From NCBI RefSeq assembly GCF_003234855.1, contig NZ_QKTO01000014.1:1-64000 (forward strand): a stretch of 64,000 bases of DNA, read 5' to 3'. Of this stretch, positions 54,177-63,021 are shown piece after piece (position 1 is the first letter of the stretch; the number at the start of each line of letters is the position of its first letter). The translations under genes and the position numbers were made by a program. The DNA is from Curtobacterium sp. MCBD17_032 (lineage in GTDB: Bacteria > Actinomycetota > Actinomycetes > Actinomycetales > Microbacteriaceae). The notes below the pieces were generated by a model that saw nothing but the letters and a program-made list of their open reading frames with translations, ran no database searches and had not been told where the DNA came from.

Positions 54177-55031
54177 ATGACGCGTGTAGTGGTGACCGGT
54201 GGCAGCGGCAAGCTCGGACGGGCGGTCGTCCGCGACCTCGACGAACACGGCTACGACGTCGTGCTGATCGACCGGGTGCCCTCGCCGGACAAGCCCGAGC
54301 GCGTGCAGTTCGTCCGCACCGACCTGACCGACTACGGCCAGGTCCTCAACACCCTGATCGGCGTCGACGACCGCTACGACTCGGTCGACGCCGTCGTACA
54401 CCTCGGCGCCGTCCCCGCGCCGGGCCAGGTGCCGGACGTCGCCCTCATCACGAACAACGTGACCGCGTCCATCAACGTGTTCCACGCTGCCCGCGCGGCC
54501 CCGATCCGGAACGTGGTGTGGGCCTCCAGCGAGACGCTCCTGGGCATCCCGATGGGTGAGCACCACCCGCCCTACCTGCCCGTCGACGAGGAGTTCGCGG
54601 TCCGCCCGCAGTCCTCGTACTCGCTCGGGAAGGCCGTCGAGGAGGAGATGGCCCGCCACTTCACCCGCTGGGACCCGCAGCTGAAGATGATCGGCCTGCG
54701 CTTCTCGAACGTGATGGACGAGACGGACTACCCGGCGTTCCCGTGGGACGCGACCCCCGAGGCGAAGACCTTCAACCTGTGGTCGTACATCGACTCCCGC
54801 GACGGCGCCCAGGCGGTGCGCAAGGCCGTGGAGAGCGAGCTGACCGGCTTCGAGGCGTTCATCATCGCCAGCCCGGACACCGTCATGGACACCCCGACGC
54901 TCGAGCTCGTCGAGCAGTACCTGCCGGACATCGAGCGCCGTGCGGACATCGACGGCGTCAGCTCACTGCTGTCCTCCGACAAGGCCCGCGAGCTCCTCGG
55001 CTACGCCCCCGAGCACACCTGGCGCCGCTGA
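54177..55031 (+). CDS. NAD-dependent epimerase/dehydratase (extended SDR)
   Basis: A 284-residue extended SDR. NAD-binding motif VTGGSGKLGRAV at the start, Asp at the end of the second strand (LIDRV) indicating NAD, HLGAVPAPG, and the catalytic YSLGK. It resembles sugar-nucleotide epimerases and uronate dehydrogenases. GGAGG lies before the ATG at 54177. It follows the TetR gene after 126 bp containing a GGGAGGC repeat. Confidence 0.92.
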   Translation: MTRVVVTGGSGKLGRAVVRDLDEHGYDVVLIDRVPSPDKPERVQFVRTDLTDYGQVLNTLIGVDDRYDSVDAVVHLGAVPAPGQVPDVALITNNVTASINVFHAARAAPIRNVVWASSETLLGIPMGEHHPPYLPVDEEFAVRPQSSYSLGKAVEEEMARHFTRWDPQLKMIGLRFSNVMDETDYPAFPWDATPEAKTFNLWSYIDSRDGAQAVRKAVESELTGFEAFIIASPDTVMDTPTLELVEQYLPDIERRADIDGVSSLLSSDKARELLGYAPEHTWRR

Positions 55032-55092
55032 ACTCCCGCGGGACGCCACGTCGGCGACGTCGCGCACCGCGATCGCGCTGCGGACGGTCGCC

Positions 55093-55129
55093 GACGTTGC
55101 GTGTCGCGGACGTTGCGTGTCGCGGACGT
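55093..55129. repeat. Two and a third tandem copies of a 16-bp unit
   Basis: GACGTTGCGTGTCGCG occurs at 55093-55108 and 55109-55124 and starts again at 55125, running into the stop of the methyltransferase gene. Related to the inverted repeat arms at 11011-11066. Confidence 0.8.
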
Positions 55130-56682
55130 CAGGCGGGGAGGAGCAGGCCGTCGAGCACGAGGTCGCGGAGGCGCGGCACCAGGTCCGCGCTGAGCGCCGC
55201 CTCGTCCACGCCGGTGAGCTGGGCGATCGCCCCGACGATCCGGCCGACGGCCAGCTCCCCGTCGGCCGCCCCGACGAACGCGGCGAGCGCGGTGTCGGCG
55301 TCGACCCGGCGGCCGAACCCCCCGCCCTGCACGAGCGTCATCACCGTGGGGTCGTCGTTGCCCGGCCAGTAGTGCCGCTCCTCGGTGACGTCCCCGGCGA
55401 CGCGGAGGTGGGCGTCCACGAAGGCCCGGTCGTCGTGGGCGGCGAGCCAGCTCACGGCGTCGAGGGCCCGGGCGACGGTCGCGCCGAGGCCGGCGGGGTT
55501 CGACCCGAGCACCTGTGGGAGGCGCTCGAAGCGCCGGAGCGGGGTCGGGCCTCCGGGGCGGGCGGACGGCGCACGCACCACGACGTAGCCGAAGCCGACG
55601 CCGGTGACGTGCCGGTCGCGGAAGTCGTCGAGCCAGGCGTCCACCAGGGCGTCGAACTCCGGCGAACCGGGCTTCGTGCCGCCGTCGCGGATCCAGGTCT
55701 CGGCGTAGGCGGGCGGGTCCTCGCGCTCCCGCTCGACGACCCAGACGTCCAGGTCGGTGTCCGCGAACCAGGACCGCACCCGGTCGAGGCCGTCCGTCCC
55801 CCAGCGGTGTTCCCAGTTCCCGAGCAGCTGCGCCGTCCCGCCCGGCGCGAGGTGCTCGGCGAGGCCCCGGAGCACGGTCTCGACCAGGGCGTCGCCGACC
55901 ATCCCGCCGTCGCGGTACTCGTAGGCGGGGACGCCCTCGCGGCGGGGCGTGATGACGAACGGCGGGTTCGACACGATCCGGTCGAACCGCTCCCCCGCGA
56001 CGGGCTCGAAGAGGGAGCCGCGGCGGAAGTCGATGCCGTCGACGCCGTTGAGCTGCGCGTTGAACCGGGCGACGTCGAGCGCCCGGACCGAGATGTCGGT
56101 GGCGACGACCTCGTCGGCGAAGCGGCGGGCGTGCATGGCCTGGATGCCGCACCCGGTGCCGAGGTCGAGCACCCGGCGGACCGGCACGGGCAGCTGCAGG
56201 CCGCTGAGCGTCGTGGTGGCCCCGCCGATGCCGAGCACGTGCTCCTCGCTGATGGCGTGGCCGAGGGCGACTTCGCCGAGGTCGGACGCGATCCACCAAC
56301 TGCCGGCGCCGAGGTCGTCGACGAAGGCGTAGGGGCGGAGGTCCAGTGCGGGCACGACCTGGTCGGCCTCGGCCCGGAGCACCCCGGCGGCGACGAGCGG
56401 GTCGACGTGCGTCGTCAGGAAGGCCGTCTCGGCGTCGGACCGCGACACCGGCAGCCCGAGCACGAACAGCGTCGCGATGGTCGACAGCGGCGTGGTCGGA
56501 CGGTCGGCGAGGGCTCGGAGGGCTGCGACCCGGGTGCCGCGGTGCAGCGCCGCCGCGGCCTCGGTCCCCCAGAGCGCGTCGACGCCCTCGACCGTGTAGC
56601 CGGCGGCGGTGAGGTCCGCGGCGAGCGCCGACGTCACGACGGGGTCGGCGACGACGGCGGGGAGGCGGGACGGCGCGCTCAC
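55129..56682 (-). CDS. SAM-dependent methyltransferase (NPPF type, HemK/RlmG-like)
   Basis: A 517-residue class I methyltransferase. A ~130-residue N-terminal domain is followed by the Rossmann core with SAM motif LDLGTGCGIQAMHA and the NPPF motif IVSNPPFVI, used by enzymes methylating amide or exocyclic amino groups (protein Gln, or G/A bases of rRNA). The C-terminal part is a further ~200-residue domain. The GTG start overlaps the arsR-type gene stop (GTGA), so it is second in that operon. Target not identifiable. Confidence 0.88.
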   Translation of the reverse strand: MSAPSRLPAVVADPVVTSALAADLTAAGYTVEGVDALWGTEAAAALHRGTRVAALRALADRPTTPLSTIATLFVLGLPVSRSDAETAFLTTHVDPLVAAGVLRAEADQVVPALDLRPYAFVDDLGAGSWWIASDLGEVALGHAISEEHVLGIGGATTTLSGLQLPVPVRRVLDLGTGCGIQAMHARRFADEVVATDISVRALDVARFNAQLNGVDGIDFRRGSLFEPVAGERFDRIVSNPPFVITPRREGVPAYEYRDGGMVGDALVETVLRGLAEHLAPGGTAQLLGNWEHRWGTDGLDRVRSWFADTDLDVWVVEREREDPPAYAETWIRDGGTKPGSPEFDALVDAWLDDFRDRHVTGVGFGYVVVRAPSARPGGPTPLRRFERLPQVLGSNPAGLGATVARALDAVSWLAAHDDRAFVDAHLRVAGDVTEERHYWPGNDDPTVMTLVQGGGFGRRVDADTALAAFVGAADGELAVGRIVGAIAQLTGVDEAALSADLVPRLRDLVLDGLLLPA

Positions 56683-57044
56683 GCCGCGGCCTCGGCGCGC
56701 ACGAGCCCGACGGGGACCTGCCAGTCGAGGACGAGGCCGAGGAGGCCGGGGAAGCGCTGCTCGACGTCCTCGGTCCGCACCCGGCTCACGCGGGTCAGCC
56801 CGTCCAGGTGCTGCTCGAGGAGCCCGGCTTCGCGGAGGACGCGGAAGTGGTGCGTCAGCGTCGACTTCGGCCGGTCGATGCCGACCCACCCGCAGGAGCG
56901 CTCCCCGCCGGCGGCGTCGACGAGGTAGCGGTGCAGGATCGACAGCCGGATCGGGTCGGACAGGGCGTCCATCACCACGGGCAGGTCCATCTCGGCCGGC
57001 GACGGCTGGGGCAGCCGTTCGGGGGCATCGTCGCGCTCGGGCAT
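56679..57044 (-). CDS. ArsR-family regulator
   Basis: A 121-residue winged-helix protein: ALSDPIRLSILHRYLVDAAGG, then STLTHHFRVLREAGLLEQHLDG. A Cys pair for metal sensing is not seen (one Cys in GERSCGW), so it is unlikely to sense metal. TAGCGT lies 7 nt before the ATG at 57044, fitting a leaderless message. It is divergent from an MFS exporter across a multi-site palindromic region, and probably controls that exporter and the methyltransferase. Confidence 0.9.
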   Translation of the reverse strand: MPERDDAPERLPQPSPAEMDLPVVMDALSDPIRLSILHRYLVDAAGGERSCGWVGIDRPKSTLTHHFRVLREAGLLEQHLDGLTRVSRVRTEDVEQRFPGLLGLVLDWQVPVGLVRAEAAA

Positions 57045-57073
57045 GGACGGGACGCTACCACCGTTCCCCCACC

Positions 57074-57143
57074 TGTACGACTTGCGTCGTACAGCCACGA
57101 TGCGGTACCAATGCGGTACCACCCGGTACGACTCCGCTCGTAC
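57074..57143. promoter_or_regulatory. Array of GTAC-centred sites between arsR-type and MFS genes
   Basis: GTACGA-N6-TCGTAC occurs at 57075-57092 and again at 57126-57143 (51 bp apart); the first extends to TGTACGAC-N4-GTCGTACA. Between them ATGCGGTACCA is tandemly repeated (57100-57110, 57111-57121). This looks like cooperative operator sites for the ArsR-family protein. Confidence 0.65.
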
Positions 57144-57169
57144 TGGACCATCACGACGGAAGGGACCCC

Positions 57170-58414
57170 ATGCAGTCCACGCGCTCGGTCGCCGGGTTCT
57201 GGATCATCGCCGCCATGCTGCTCGTGTCGCTGGCGTCCTCGGCCGTCCCCTCCCCGATCTACCCCGTCTACGCGGCCGAATGGCACCTGACGCCGCTCAT
57301 GCTCACCGCCGTGTTCGCCGTCTACGTCGCCGGGCTCCTGGTGAGCCTGCTCGTCGCGGGACGCCTGTCCGACCACGTCGGCCGGAAGCCGGTGCTCGTC
57401 GCCGGTGGCGTCGGCCTCACCGTCTCGCTCGGGCTCTTCGCGGTCGCCGACGGGTTCGGTGCGCTCGTGCTCGACCGCGTCGTGCAGGGCGTGTCCGTCG
57501 GGTTGCTCATCGGCGCCCTCGGTGCCGCACTCATCGACAACTCGCTCGAGCGACACCCCGCTCTCGCCGGCGTGCTGAACGGGGCGGTCCCGCCGATCGC
57601 CCTCGCCACCGGCGCCCTGTCGAGCGGTGCCCTGGTCGAGTGGGGTCCCGCGCCCGAGCAGTTCGTCTACCTGCTCTTCGGTGCGCTCCTCGTGCTCATG
57701 CTCGTCGCGCTCGTCGTCGTCCCCGAGCGCGTCACCCGCCGCCCCGGGGCCCTCCGGTCCCTCCGCCCGACCATCGCCGTGCCGCGGTCCTCGCGCCGGC
57801 TGTTCCGCGGTGTCGCCGGGTCGCTCATCGCGAGCTGGGCCTTGGGCGGGCTGTTCCTGTCGCTCGTGCCCTCGGCCCTCGGCGCGGTCTTCGGCATCGA
57901 CGACCACTTCGCCGCCGGTGCCCTCATCGCCGTCGTCACCGGGGTCGGCGCGGCGACCGGCATCGCCACGCAGCGGCTGGACGCCCGCATCGGCGTGCTC
58001 ATCGGTCTCGTCGCGCTCGTCCTCGGGCCCGTCGTCACGATCGGGTTCGTGTTCGCCCAGTCCCTGCCGGGCCTCGTCGTCGGCAGCGCGATCGCCGGCG
58101 TCGGCTTCGGGGCCGGCTTCCAGGCGCCGCTGCGGATGCTGCTCGCGACCGCCGCGCCGACCCACCGTGCGGGACTGCTCTCCACGATCTACGTCGTCAG
58201 CTACCTGGCGTTCGGCGTGCCCGCGGTCATCGGCGGTCTGCTCGAACCGACGGTCGGCCTCGTGCCGGTGCTCGCCGGCTACGGCGCATTCATCGTCGTC
58301 GCGGCCGGCATCGCCCTCGTGCTGCAGCTCACCTCGACGGGCACCGTGGCGGTCGAGGAAGCGGCAGCCGACGCCGTCGAGCGCACGGCGACGGGATCGG
58401 TCCGCACGGTCTGA
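57170..58414 (+). CDS. MFS transporter (12-TM), ArsR-linked
   Basis: A 414-residue 12-helix MFS exporter. Motif A appears as AGRLSDHVGRKPVLVAG after TM2, and TM1 starts LLVSLASSAVPSPIYPVY. GGAAGG precedes the ATG at 57170. Divergent from the ArsR-methyltransferase operon, so it is probably induced by the compound it exports (inference). Confidence 0.9.
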   Translation: MQSTRSVAGFWIIAAMLLVSLASSAVPSPIYPVYAAEWHLTPLMLTAVFAVYVAGLLVSLLVAGRLSDHVGRKPVLVAGGVGLTVSLGLFAVADGFGALVLDRVVQGVSVGLLIGALGAALIDNSLERHPALAGVLNGAVPPIALATGALSSGALVEWGPAPEQFVYLLFGALLVLMLVALVVVPERVTRRPGALRSLRPTIAVPRSSRRLFRGVAGSLIASWALGGLFLSLVPSALGAVFGIDDHFAAGALIAVVTGVGAATGIATQRLDARIGVLIGLVALVLGPVVTIGFVFAQSLPGLVVGSAIAGVGFGAGFQAPLRMLLATAAPTHRAGLLSTIYVVSYLAFGVPAVIGGLLEPTVGLVPVLAGYGAFIVVAAGIALVLQLTSTGTVAVEEAAADAVERTATGSVRTV

Positions 58415-58447
58415 AGCGGCTGCGGGCGGCGCGTCGCGACGGGCTCG

Positions 58448-58948
58448 CTAGAGACCGGGTCGCGCGGTCCGACCGCGGGGGCGCGGGACGCCGACGTTCC
58501 GGTGTGCCTCGGCGTGGGCCGCGTCGACGTCCGCCTTGCCCTTGTCGGCCGCGTCCCGCATCCGCTTCGACGGGGCGTGGTGCTTCGCCCAGTCCCAGAA
58601 CCGGTGCAGCTTCGCCCGCAGCCAGGTGATGATCCGGTGGAAGAAGTGGAACTCGCTCGCCAGGACCGTCAGGCCGATGAACACGACCAGCCACCCGGGC
58701 CCGGGCAGCGGCACCAGGGCGAGCCCGACCACGACGATGAGCCCGCCGACGATCCCGACCAGGACCTTGTAGAAGAGGTGCACGTGCGGCCGGGCGTGGA
58801 TCCAGGTCCGCAGGTCACGGAACCACTGGAAGCGCTGACGCCCGCCGTCGGCCTGCTCGCTGCGGCCGGACGTGTCGGATCCGTCCGCGGCTGCTCCGTC
58901 CGCGGCAGGACCGGCACTCCGGGGAGGCTCAGTCGGGTCGCCGTGCAT
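58448..58948 (-). CDS. PGPGW-motif membrane protein (TIGR02611 type)
   Basis: A 166-residue protein with a polar N-terminus, two close membrane helices (roughly 62-84 and 86-108) containing the signature PLPGPGWLVVFIGL, and a basic, Lys/Arg-rich C-terminal tail. TAGCGT lies 6 nt before the ATG at 58948 (leaderless spacing). Family function unknown. Confidence 0.85.
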   Translation of the reverse strand: MHGDPTEPPRSAGPAADGAAADGSDTSGRSEQADGGRQRFQWFRDLRTWIHARPHVHLFYKVLVGIVGGLIVVVGLALVPLPGPGWLVVFIGLTVLASEFHFFHRIITWLRAKLHRFWDWAKHHAPSKRMRDAADKGKADVDAAHAEAHRNVGVPRPRGRTARPGL

Positions 58949-59037
58949 GTCCGCACGCTAGGGCGCGCGGCTGGGAAACCGCGGCGCATCGGGTCCGCAC
59001 CAGGTGGGTGTCGCGAGCCGACGCTGCAGCGGTGAGC

Positions 59038-59065
59038 CGGGCCTCCAGACCGGCCGGGAGGCCCG
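59038..59065. terminator. Hairpin of the GGGAGGC family after DksA-like gene
   Basis: CGGGCCTCC (59038-59046) and GGAGGCCCG (59057-59065) pair around a 10-nt loop, directly after the stop of the leftward gene ending at 59066. Confidence 0.6.
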
Positions 59066-59401
59066 TCACGCGTGCGCGACGCAGGTCGCGGCCCACGGGA
59101 CCGCGGCCAGGCGCGCCTCCGGGATCGGTTCCCCGCCCACCGCGCAGCGTCCGTAGGTGCCGTCGTCGAGGCGGCGGAGGGCCGCGTCCACCTGGTCGAT
59201 CCGTCGGCGTGCGTCGTCACGCACGGCACCGAGGGAGCCGCGCTCCCAGGCCAGGGTCGCCCCCTCCGGGTCGTGCTCGTCGTCGGTGTTCGCCCCGTCC
59301 CGGGCGTCGCTGACGTCCCGCATGCTGCGCTCGACGTCGGCCAGGAGCTTCGTCGCCCGGACGCGTTCACCGTCGAGGGCGGCGCGCGGGTCGAGGTCCA
59401 T
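59066..59401 (-). CDS. DksA/TraR-family protein with altered zinc finger
   Basis: A 111-residue protein with the coiled-coil half and C-terminal zinc-finger region of DksA/TraR proteins, which bind RNA polymerase. The finger reads YGRCAVGGEPIPEARLAAVPWAATCVAH: the second cysteine is Gly and the fourth is His, so the usual C4 site is reduced. TACGGT lies 7 nt before the ATG at 59401. It may not bind zinc normally; its role is unclear. Confidence 0.82.
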   Translation of the reverse strand: MDLDPRAALDGERVRATKLLADVERSMRDVSDARDGANTDDEHDPEGATLAWERGSLGAVRDDARRRIDQVDAALRRLDDGTYGRCAVGGEPIPEARLAAVPWAATCVAHA

Positions 59402-59456
59402 GGGGACGACCGTAGTCGGACGGAATGGTCCCCGACCCGTCGACGTTCGCCTGAAC

Positions 59457-60488
59457 ATGACGAAGATCGGGTTCCTCTCCTTCGGACACTGGCGCGACGT
59501 CCCCGGGTCGAAGGTCCGCAGCGGCCGGGAGGCCCTCGTGCAGGCGATCGACCTCGCCGTGGCCGCCGAGGAGGCCGGTGTCGACGGCGCGTACTTCCGG
59601 GTGCACCACTTCGCACCACAGCAGGCCGCGCCCTTCCCGCTGCTGTCCGCGATCGCCGCCCGGACCGACCGCATCGAGATCGGCACCGGCGTGATCGACA
59701 TGCGCTACGAGAACCCGCTGTACATGGCGGAGGAGGCCGCTGCGACCGATCTCATCTCCGGCGGCCGACTCCAGCTCGGCGTGAGCCGGGGGTCACCCGA
59801 GACCGCCCTCGCCGGCTACCGGTCGTTCGGGTACGTCCCCGAGGCCGGCGACGACAACGGCGCGGACCTCGCCCGCGACCACACCGCGGTGTTCCGGCGT
59901 GCGATCGCCGGCGAACCGATGGCGAACGCGAACCCGCACATGACCGGCGCCGTCGGGTCCCTCGCGGTGACGCCGCTGTCCGACACGCTGGCCGAGCGGA
60001 TCTGGTGGGGAGCCGGCACCCGCGCGACCGCGGAGTGGACGGCCGAGCAGGGCATGAACCTCATGTCGTCGACCCTGCTCACCGAGGACACCGGCGTGCC
60101 GTTCGACGAGCTGCAGGCGGAGCAGATCGCGCGCTTCCGGTCGACCTGGGCCGACATGGGCTGGGAGCGCCGGCCCCGGGTCAGCGTGAGCCGCAGCATC
60201 ATCCCGATCATCGATGACGAGTCGCGCCACTACTTCGGCGTCCGCGCCCAGGTGGAGGGTCAGGACCAGGTCGGACACCTCGACGGCGGCCTCGCCCGGT
60301 TCGGCCGCTCGTACATCGGGGAGCCCGAGCATCTCGTCGCGGAGCTCGCGGCGGACCGCGCCGTCCGGGAGGCCGACACCGTCCTCGTGACCGTGCCGAA
60401 CCAGTTGGGTGTGGACTTCAACGCCCGACTGCTCGCCGCCGTGAAGGACGTCTTCACCGAGGTGGACGCGGCACCGGCAGCGGTCTGA
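59457..60488 (+). CDS. LLM-class flavin-dependent oxidoreductase
   Basis: A 343-residue luciferase-like monooxygenase. Features: IGFLSFGHWRDV at the start, GAYFRVHHFAPQQAAPFPLL, GTGVIDMRYENP, DLISGGRLQLGVSRGSP. More closely related to bacterial alkanal monooxygenase-like members (bilirubin-type HHF) than the copy at 49343. No ribosome binding site is obvious before the ATG at 59457. Substrate unknown. Confidence 0.92.
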   Translation: MTKIGFLSFGHWRDVPGSKVRSGREALVQAIDLAVAAEEAGVDGAYFRVHHFAPQQAAPFPLLSAIAARTDRIEIGTGVIDMRYENPLYMAEEAAATDLISGGRLQLGVSRGSPETALAGYRSFGYVPEAGDDNGADLARDHTAVFRRAIAGEPMANANPHMTGAVGSLAVTPLSDTLAERIWWGAGTRATAEWTAEQGMNLMSSTLLTEDTGVPFDELQAEQIARFRSTWADMGWERRPRVSVSRSIIPIIDDESRHYFGVRAQVEGQDQVGHLDGGLARFGRSYIGEPEHLVAELAADRAVREADTVLVTVPNQLGVDFNARLLAAVKDVFTEVDAAPAAV

Positions 60489-60595
60489 GGAGCGGGTCCC
60501 CCGTTCTGCCGACACCCGGTCTGGGGCTGCGGCGCGGGATCGTGACGGGTAGCGTCGAACCGCACTGACGACCCCGTACAGACCAGGAGTTCCCC

Positions 60596-61048
60596 GTGAC
60601 GTTGCCGGCCGCCGGCTGGTTCCCGGACCCCCGTGACACCGCTCGACTGCGGTGGTGGGACGGGCACGCCTGGGGCGAGACCACCCGGGTGCTCCCGCGC
60701 GTCGTCCCCGAGCCCGCGCTGCAGGCCCTCGCGGTGTCGAGCGGTCCGGCCTTCTCGGTCGAGGCGGTCGGTCGGCCGACCGAGGTGCAGTCGTGGGCGT
60801 ACGGCAGCACCGAGCGGCGGTTCTGCGTCTTCGCGGTCGTCGCGGTGCTGTTCGCCGTCGTGTCCCTCGTGCTGAACCCGTGGGGCGCGAGCAGCCTCCT
60901 CGCCGTGGTGGCGGGCGTCGTCGCACTCCTGCGCCCCGGCGCGACCGGAGCGTGGCGGGTCGTCGGGCAGAGCGTCGGCACCTCGGCGCTCGTGCTCGCC
61001 GTCGCGACGGGCGTGGTCGTGCTCAACACCCACCTGCATCTGTTCTGA
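60596..61048 (+). CDS. DUF2510 membrane protein
   Basis: A 150-residue protein starting with a DUF2510 motif (AAGWFPDPRDTARLRWWDGHAW), a short conserved W-rich unit found at the N-terminus of many actinobacterial membrane proteins, followed by three hydrophobic segments. GTG start with AGGAG upstream. TAGCGT at about 60550 may be its -10 box. Function unknown. Confidence 0.88.
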   Translation: MTLPAAGWFPDPRDTARLRWWDGHAWGETTRVLPRVVPEPALQALAVSSGPAFSVEAVGRPTEVQSWAYGSTERRFCVFAVVAVLFAVVSLVLNPWGASSLLAVVAGVVALLRPGATGAWRVVGQSVGTSALVLAVATGVVVLNTHLHLF

Positions 61049-61079
61049 CGAACCGGCGCATCGCCGCGGTCGCCACTCG

Positions 61080-61502
61080 TCAGTCGTCGGACGGACGCCG
61101 TCGCTGCTGCTTCGTCGCGGACCGCTGCTGCTTGGTCGCGAGACGCCGACGCTGGGAGCCGCGCGTCGGCCGGGTCGCGCGTCGCGCCGGGCCGGGCGGG
61201 GCGAGGGCGTCCCGCAGGATCTCGCGGAGGACGTGGAGCGCGGCCTCACGGTTGCGGAGCTGTGACCGCCGTTCCGACACCGTGACCGTGACGGCGCCCG
61301 CGACCGCTCGGCGGCCGACCCGCTCGAGGATGCGCATCCGCTGCTCCTCGGTGGGCGCCGAGGACGACGCGACGTCCCACGTCAGCTGGACGCGGCTGTC
61401 GGAGGTGTTGACGTGCTGACCCCCGGGGCCGGACGACCGCGAGAACCGCCAGCGCAGCTCGGCCTCGGGGATCGTCAGCCCCGGCCCCACCTCGAGGTCC
61501 AT
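61080..61502 (-). CDS. arfB: Ribosome-rescue peptidyl-tRNA hydrolase ArfB
   Basis: A 140-residue release-factor-like protein with the GGQ motif in SRSSGPGGQHVNTSDSRV and a basic C-terminal tail (QRRRLATKQQRSATKQQRRR) that enters the empty mRNA channel of stalled ribosomes. It lacks codon-recognition domains. It releases peptides from ribosomes on non-stop messages. ATG at 61502. Confidence 0.95.
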   Translation of the reverse strand: MDLEVGPGLTIPEAELRWRFSRSSGPGGQHVNTSDSRVQLTWDVASSSAPTEEQRMRILERVGRRAVAGAVTVTVSERRSQLRNREAALHVLREILRDALAPPGPARRATRPTRGSQRRRLATKQQRSATKQQRRRPSDD

Positions 61503-61677
61503 GCGCCAAGAGTCGCACGTTCCGCAGGGGCCCGTCACGACACGCCCGAGGTTGTGGTGTTCGGGACATGCACCTGCGCTGGTCCATCGTCGTCCCACCC
61601 GGCAACACCGCCGGGTCCGATGAGGGACGACGAAGATGGTGGAGAACGGCCACGATCCCGAGATGCGAGGAGAACCG

Positions 61678-61932
61678 ATGTCAGTGGTGATCGGACTCGC
61701 GGTCGGCCTCGCGTTCAGCCTCGCCGCCATCCCGGCTGGACGACGCCTCGCGACGCTCCTCATGGTCGTGCCGATGGTCGGCTGGTTCGTCCTGCTCACG
61801 ATCGGCATCGACGCCGGACTGACCAGCGGCAGGACGACGCGACTGGGGCTCGGCCTGCTCGGGATCCTGCTCGGGCTGACGATCGGGCAGGTCTTCGACC
61901 GGCGTGACCACCCGAGGCGGCCCCGACGCTGA
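61678..61932 (+). CDS. Small membrane protein of unknown function
   Basis: An 84-residue protein with three hydrophobic segments and a basic C-terminal tail. The start at 61678 is preferred because AGGAG lies 6 nt upstream; an ATG at 61636 in the same frame is weaker. No family recognised. The 175 bp upstream hold the divergent arfB promoter and nothing else recognised. Confidence 0.68.
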   Translation: MSVVIGLAVGLAFSLAAIPAGRRLATLLMVVPMVGWFVLLTIGIDAGLTSGRTTRLGLGLLGILLGLTIGQVFDRRDHPRRPRR

Positions 61933-61955
61933 CGACCGCCCAGCGCGGCCTCCCC

Positions 61956-62951
61956 CTACCGCCGCGCCCGCGGGTGCGCCGTCTGGTACACGTCCCGCAG
62001 CATGTCCGCCGTGACGAGCGTGTAGATCTGCGTGGTCGCGACGCTCGCGTGCCCGAGGAGCTCCTGCACGACACGGACATCCGCCCCGCCCTCGAGCAGG
62101 TGGGTCGCGAACGAGTGCCGGAAGGTGTGCGGGGAGACGTGGGCGGCGAGCCCGGCCCGTTCGGCCGCCGCCTGGATGACGAGCCAGGCGCTCTGCCGGG
62201 ACAGCCGGGCGCCGCGGGAGCCGAGGAACAGCGCCGGGGTGCCGGTCCCCCGCGCGGCGAACACCGGTCGGGCCCGCACCAGGTAGGCGTCGACCGCCGC
62301 GCGGGCGTAGCTGCCGAGCGGCACGATCCGCTGTTTGTTCCCCTTGCCGGTGACCCGCACGACCGAGACGTCGGTGTCCTCGTCCGGGGCTCCGTCGACG
62401 TCCGAGAGCGTCGTCACGTCGTCGACGGAGAGCCCGACCGCTTCCGAGACGCGCGCCCCGGTCGCGTACAGCAGTTCGAGGAGGGCTCGGTCACGGAGCT
62501 GCGCCGGTTCGTCGCCGACCACCGCGCCGAGCAGCCGCTCCATGTCGTGCACCGAGATCGCCTTCGGCAGCCGCATGGGTGCCTTCGGCGGACGGACCGA
62601 GGCGCCGGGGTCGAGCGGCAGCCAGCCCTCCGCGGCCGCGAACGCACTGAACGACCGCACCGAGCTGAGCATCCGCGCGATCGACCGTGGTGCGAGCGGC
62701 CCCTCCGGCCTCGTCGCGAGGTGCTGCACGAACCCGGCGAGGTCGGCCCGCGCCAGGCGGCCGACGTCCTCGAGGACCGCGGCTCCGCCGGCTCGGTCCG
62801 CGCCGGCGGAGTCGACGACCGGCTGCGTCCCCACCCAGTCGCCGAAGGCGGCCAGGTCGCGCCGGTAGGCGGACAGGGTGTGCTGCGACAGGCCCCGCTC
62901 GATCGCGATGTGCCGCAGGTAGTCCTGCACGGCACGCTCGAACGGGATCAC
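61956..62951 (-). CDS. xerD: Site-specific tyrosine recombinase XerD
   Basis: A 331-residue tyrosine recombinase that, with XerC, resolves chromosome dimers at dif. The catalytic residues are seen: Arg in ATGARVSEA, Lys in GKGNKQR, His-x-x-Arg in [12 protein letters not shown], His in LLGHAS, and Tyr in TTQIYT. The SAM-like N-terminal domain has an insertion near residue 45. TAGCCT lies 6 nt before the GTG start at 62951 (leaderless). XerD next to a NUDIX gene is the usual actinobacterial order. Confidence 0.95.
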   Translation of the reverse strand: MIPFERAVQDYLRHIAIERGLSQHTLSAYRRDLAAFGDWVGTQPVVDSAGADRAGGAAVLEDVGRLARADLAGFVQHLATRPEGPLAPRSIARMLSSVRSFSAFAAAEGWLPLDPGASVRPPKAPMRLPKAISVHDMERLLGAVVGDEPAQLRDRALLELLYATGARVSEAVGLSVDDVTTLSDVDGAPDEDTDVSVVRVTGKGNKQRIVPLGSYARAAVDAYLVRARPVFAARGTGTPALFLGSRGARLSRQSAWLVIQAAAERAGLAAHVSPHTFRHSFATHLLEGGADVRVVQELLGHASVATTQIYTLVTADMLRDVYQTAHPRARR

Positions 62952-63021
62952 CCGACGAGGCTACCGGGGCGCGGGGGCCGACCCCGGGCTGGCCCCGCCG
63001 ACCGACCCCGGCCCGGCTTCG

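Noticed and set aside
61956..62951. Tyrosine recombinase considered as a mobile-element integrase
   Set aside because: XerD signature, neighbouring NUDIX gene and absence of att-like repeats or phage genes point to the housekeeping enzyme.
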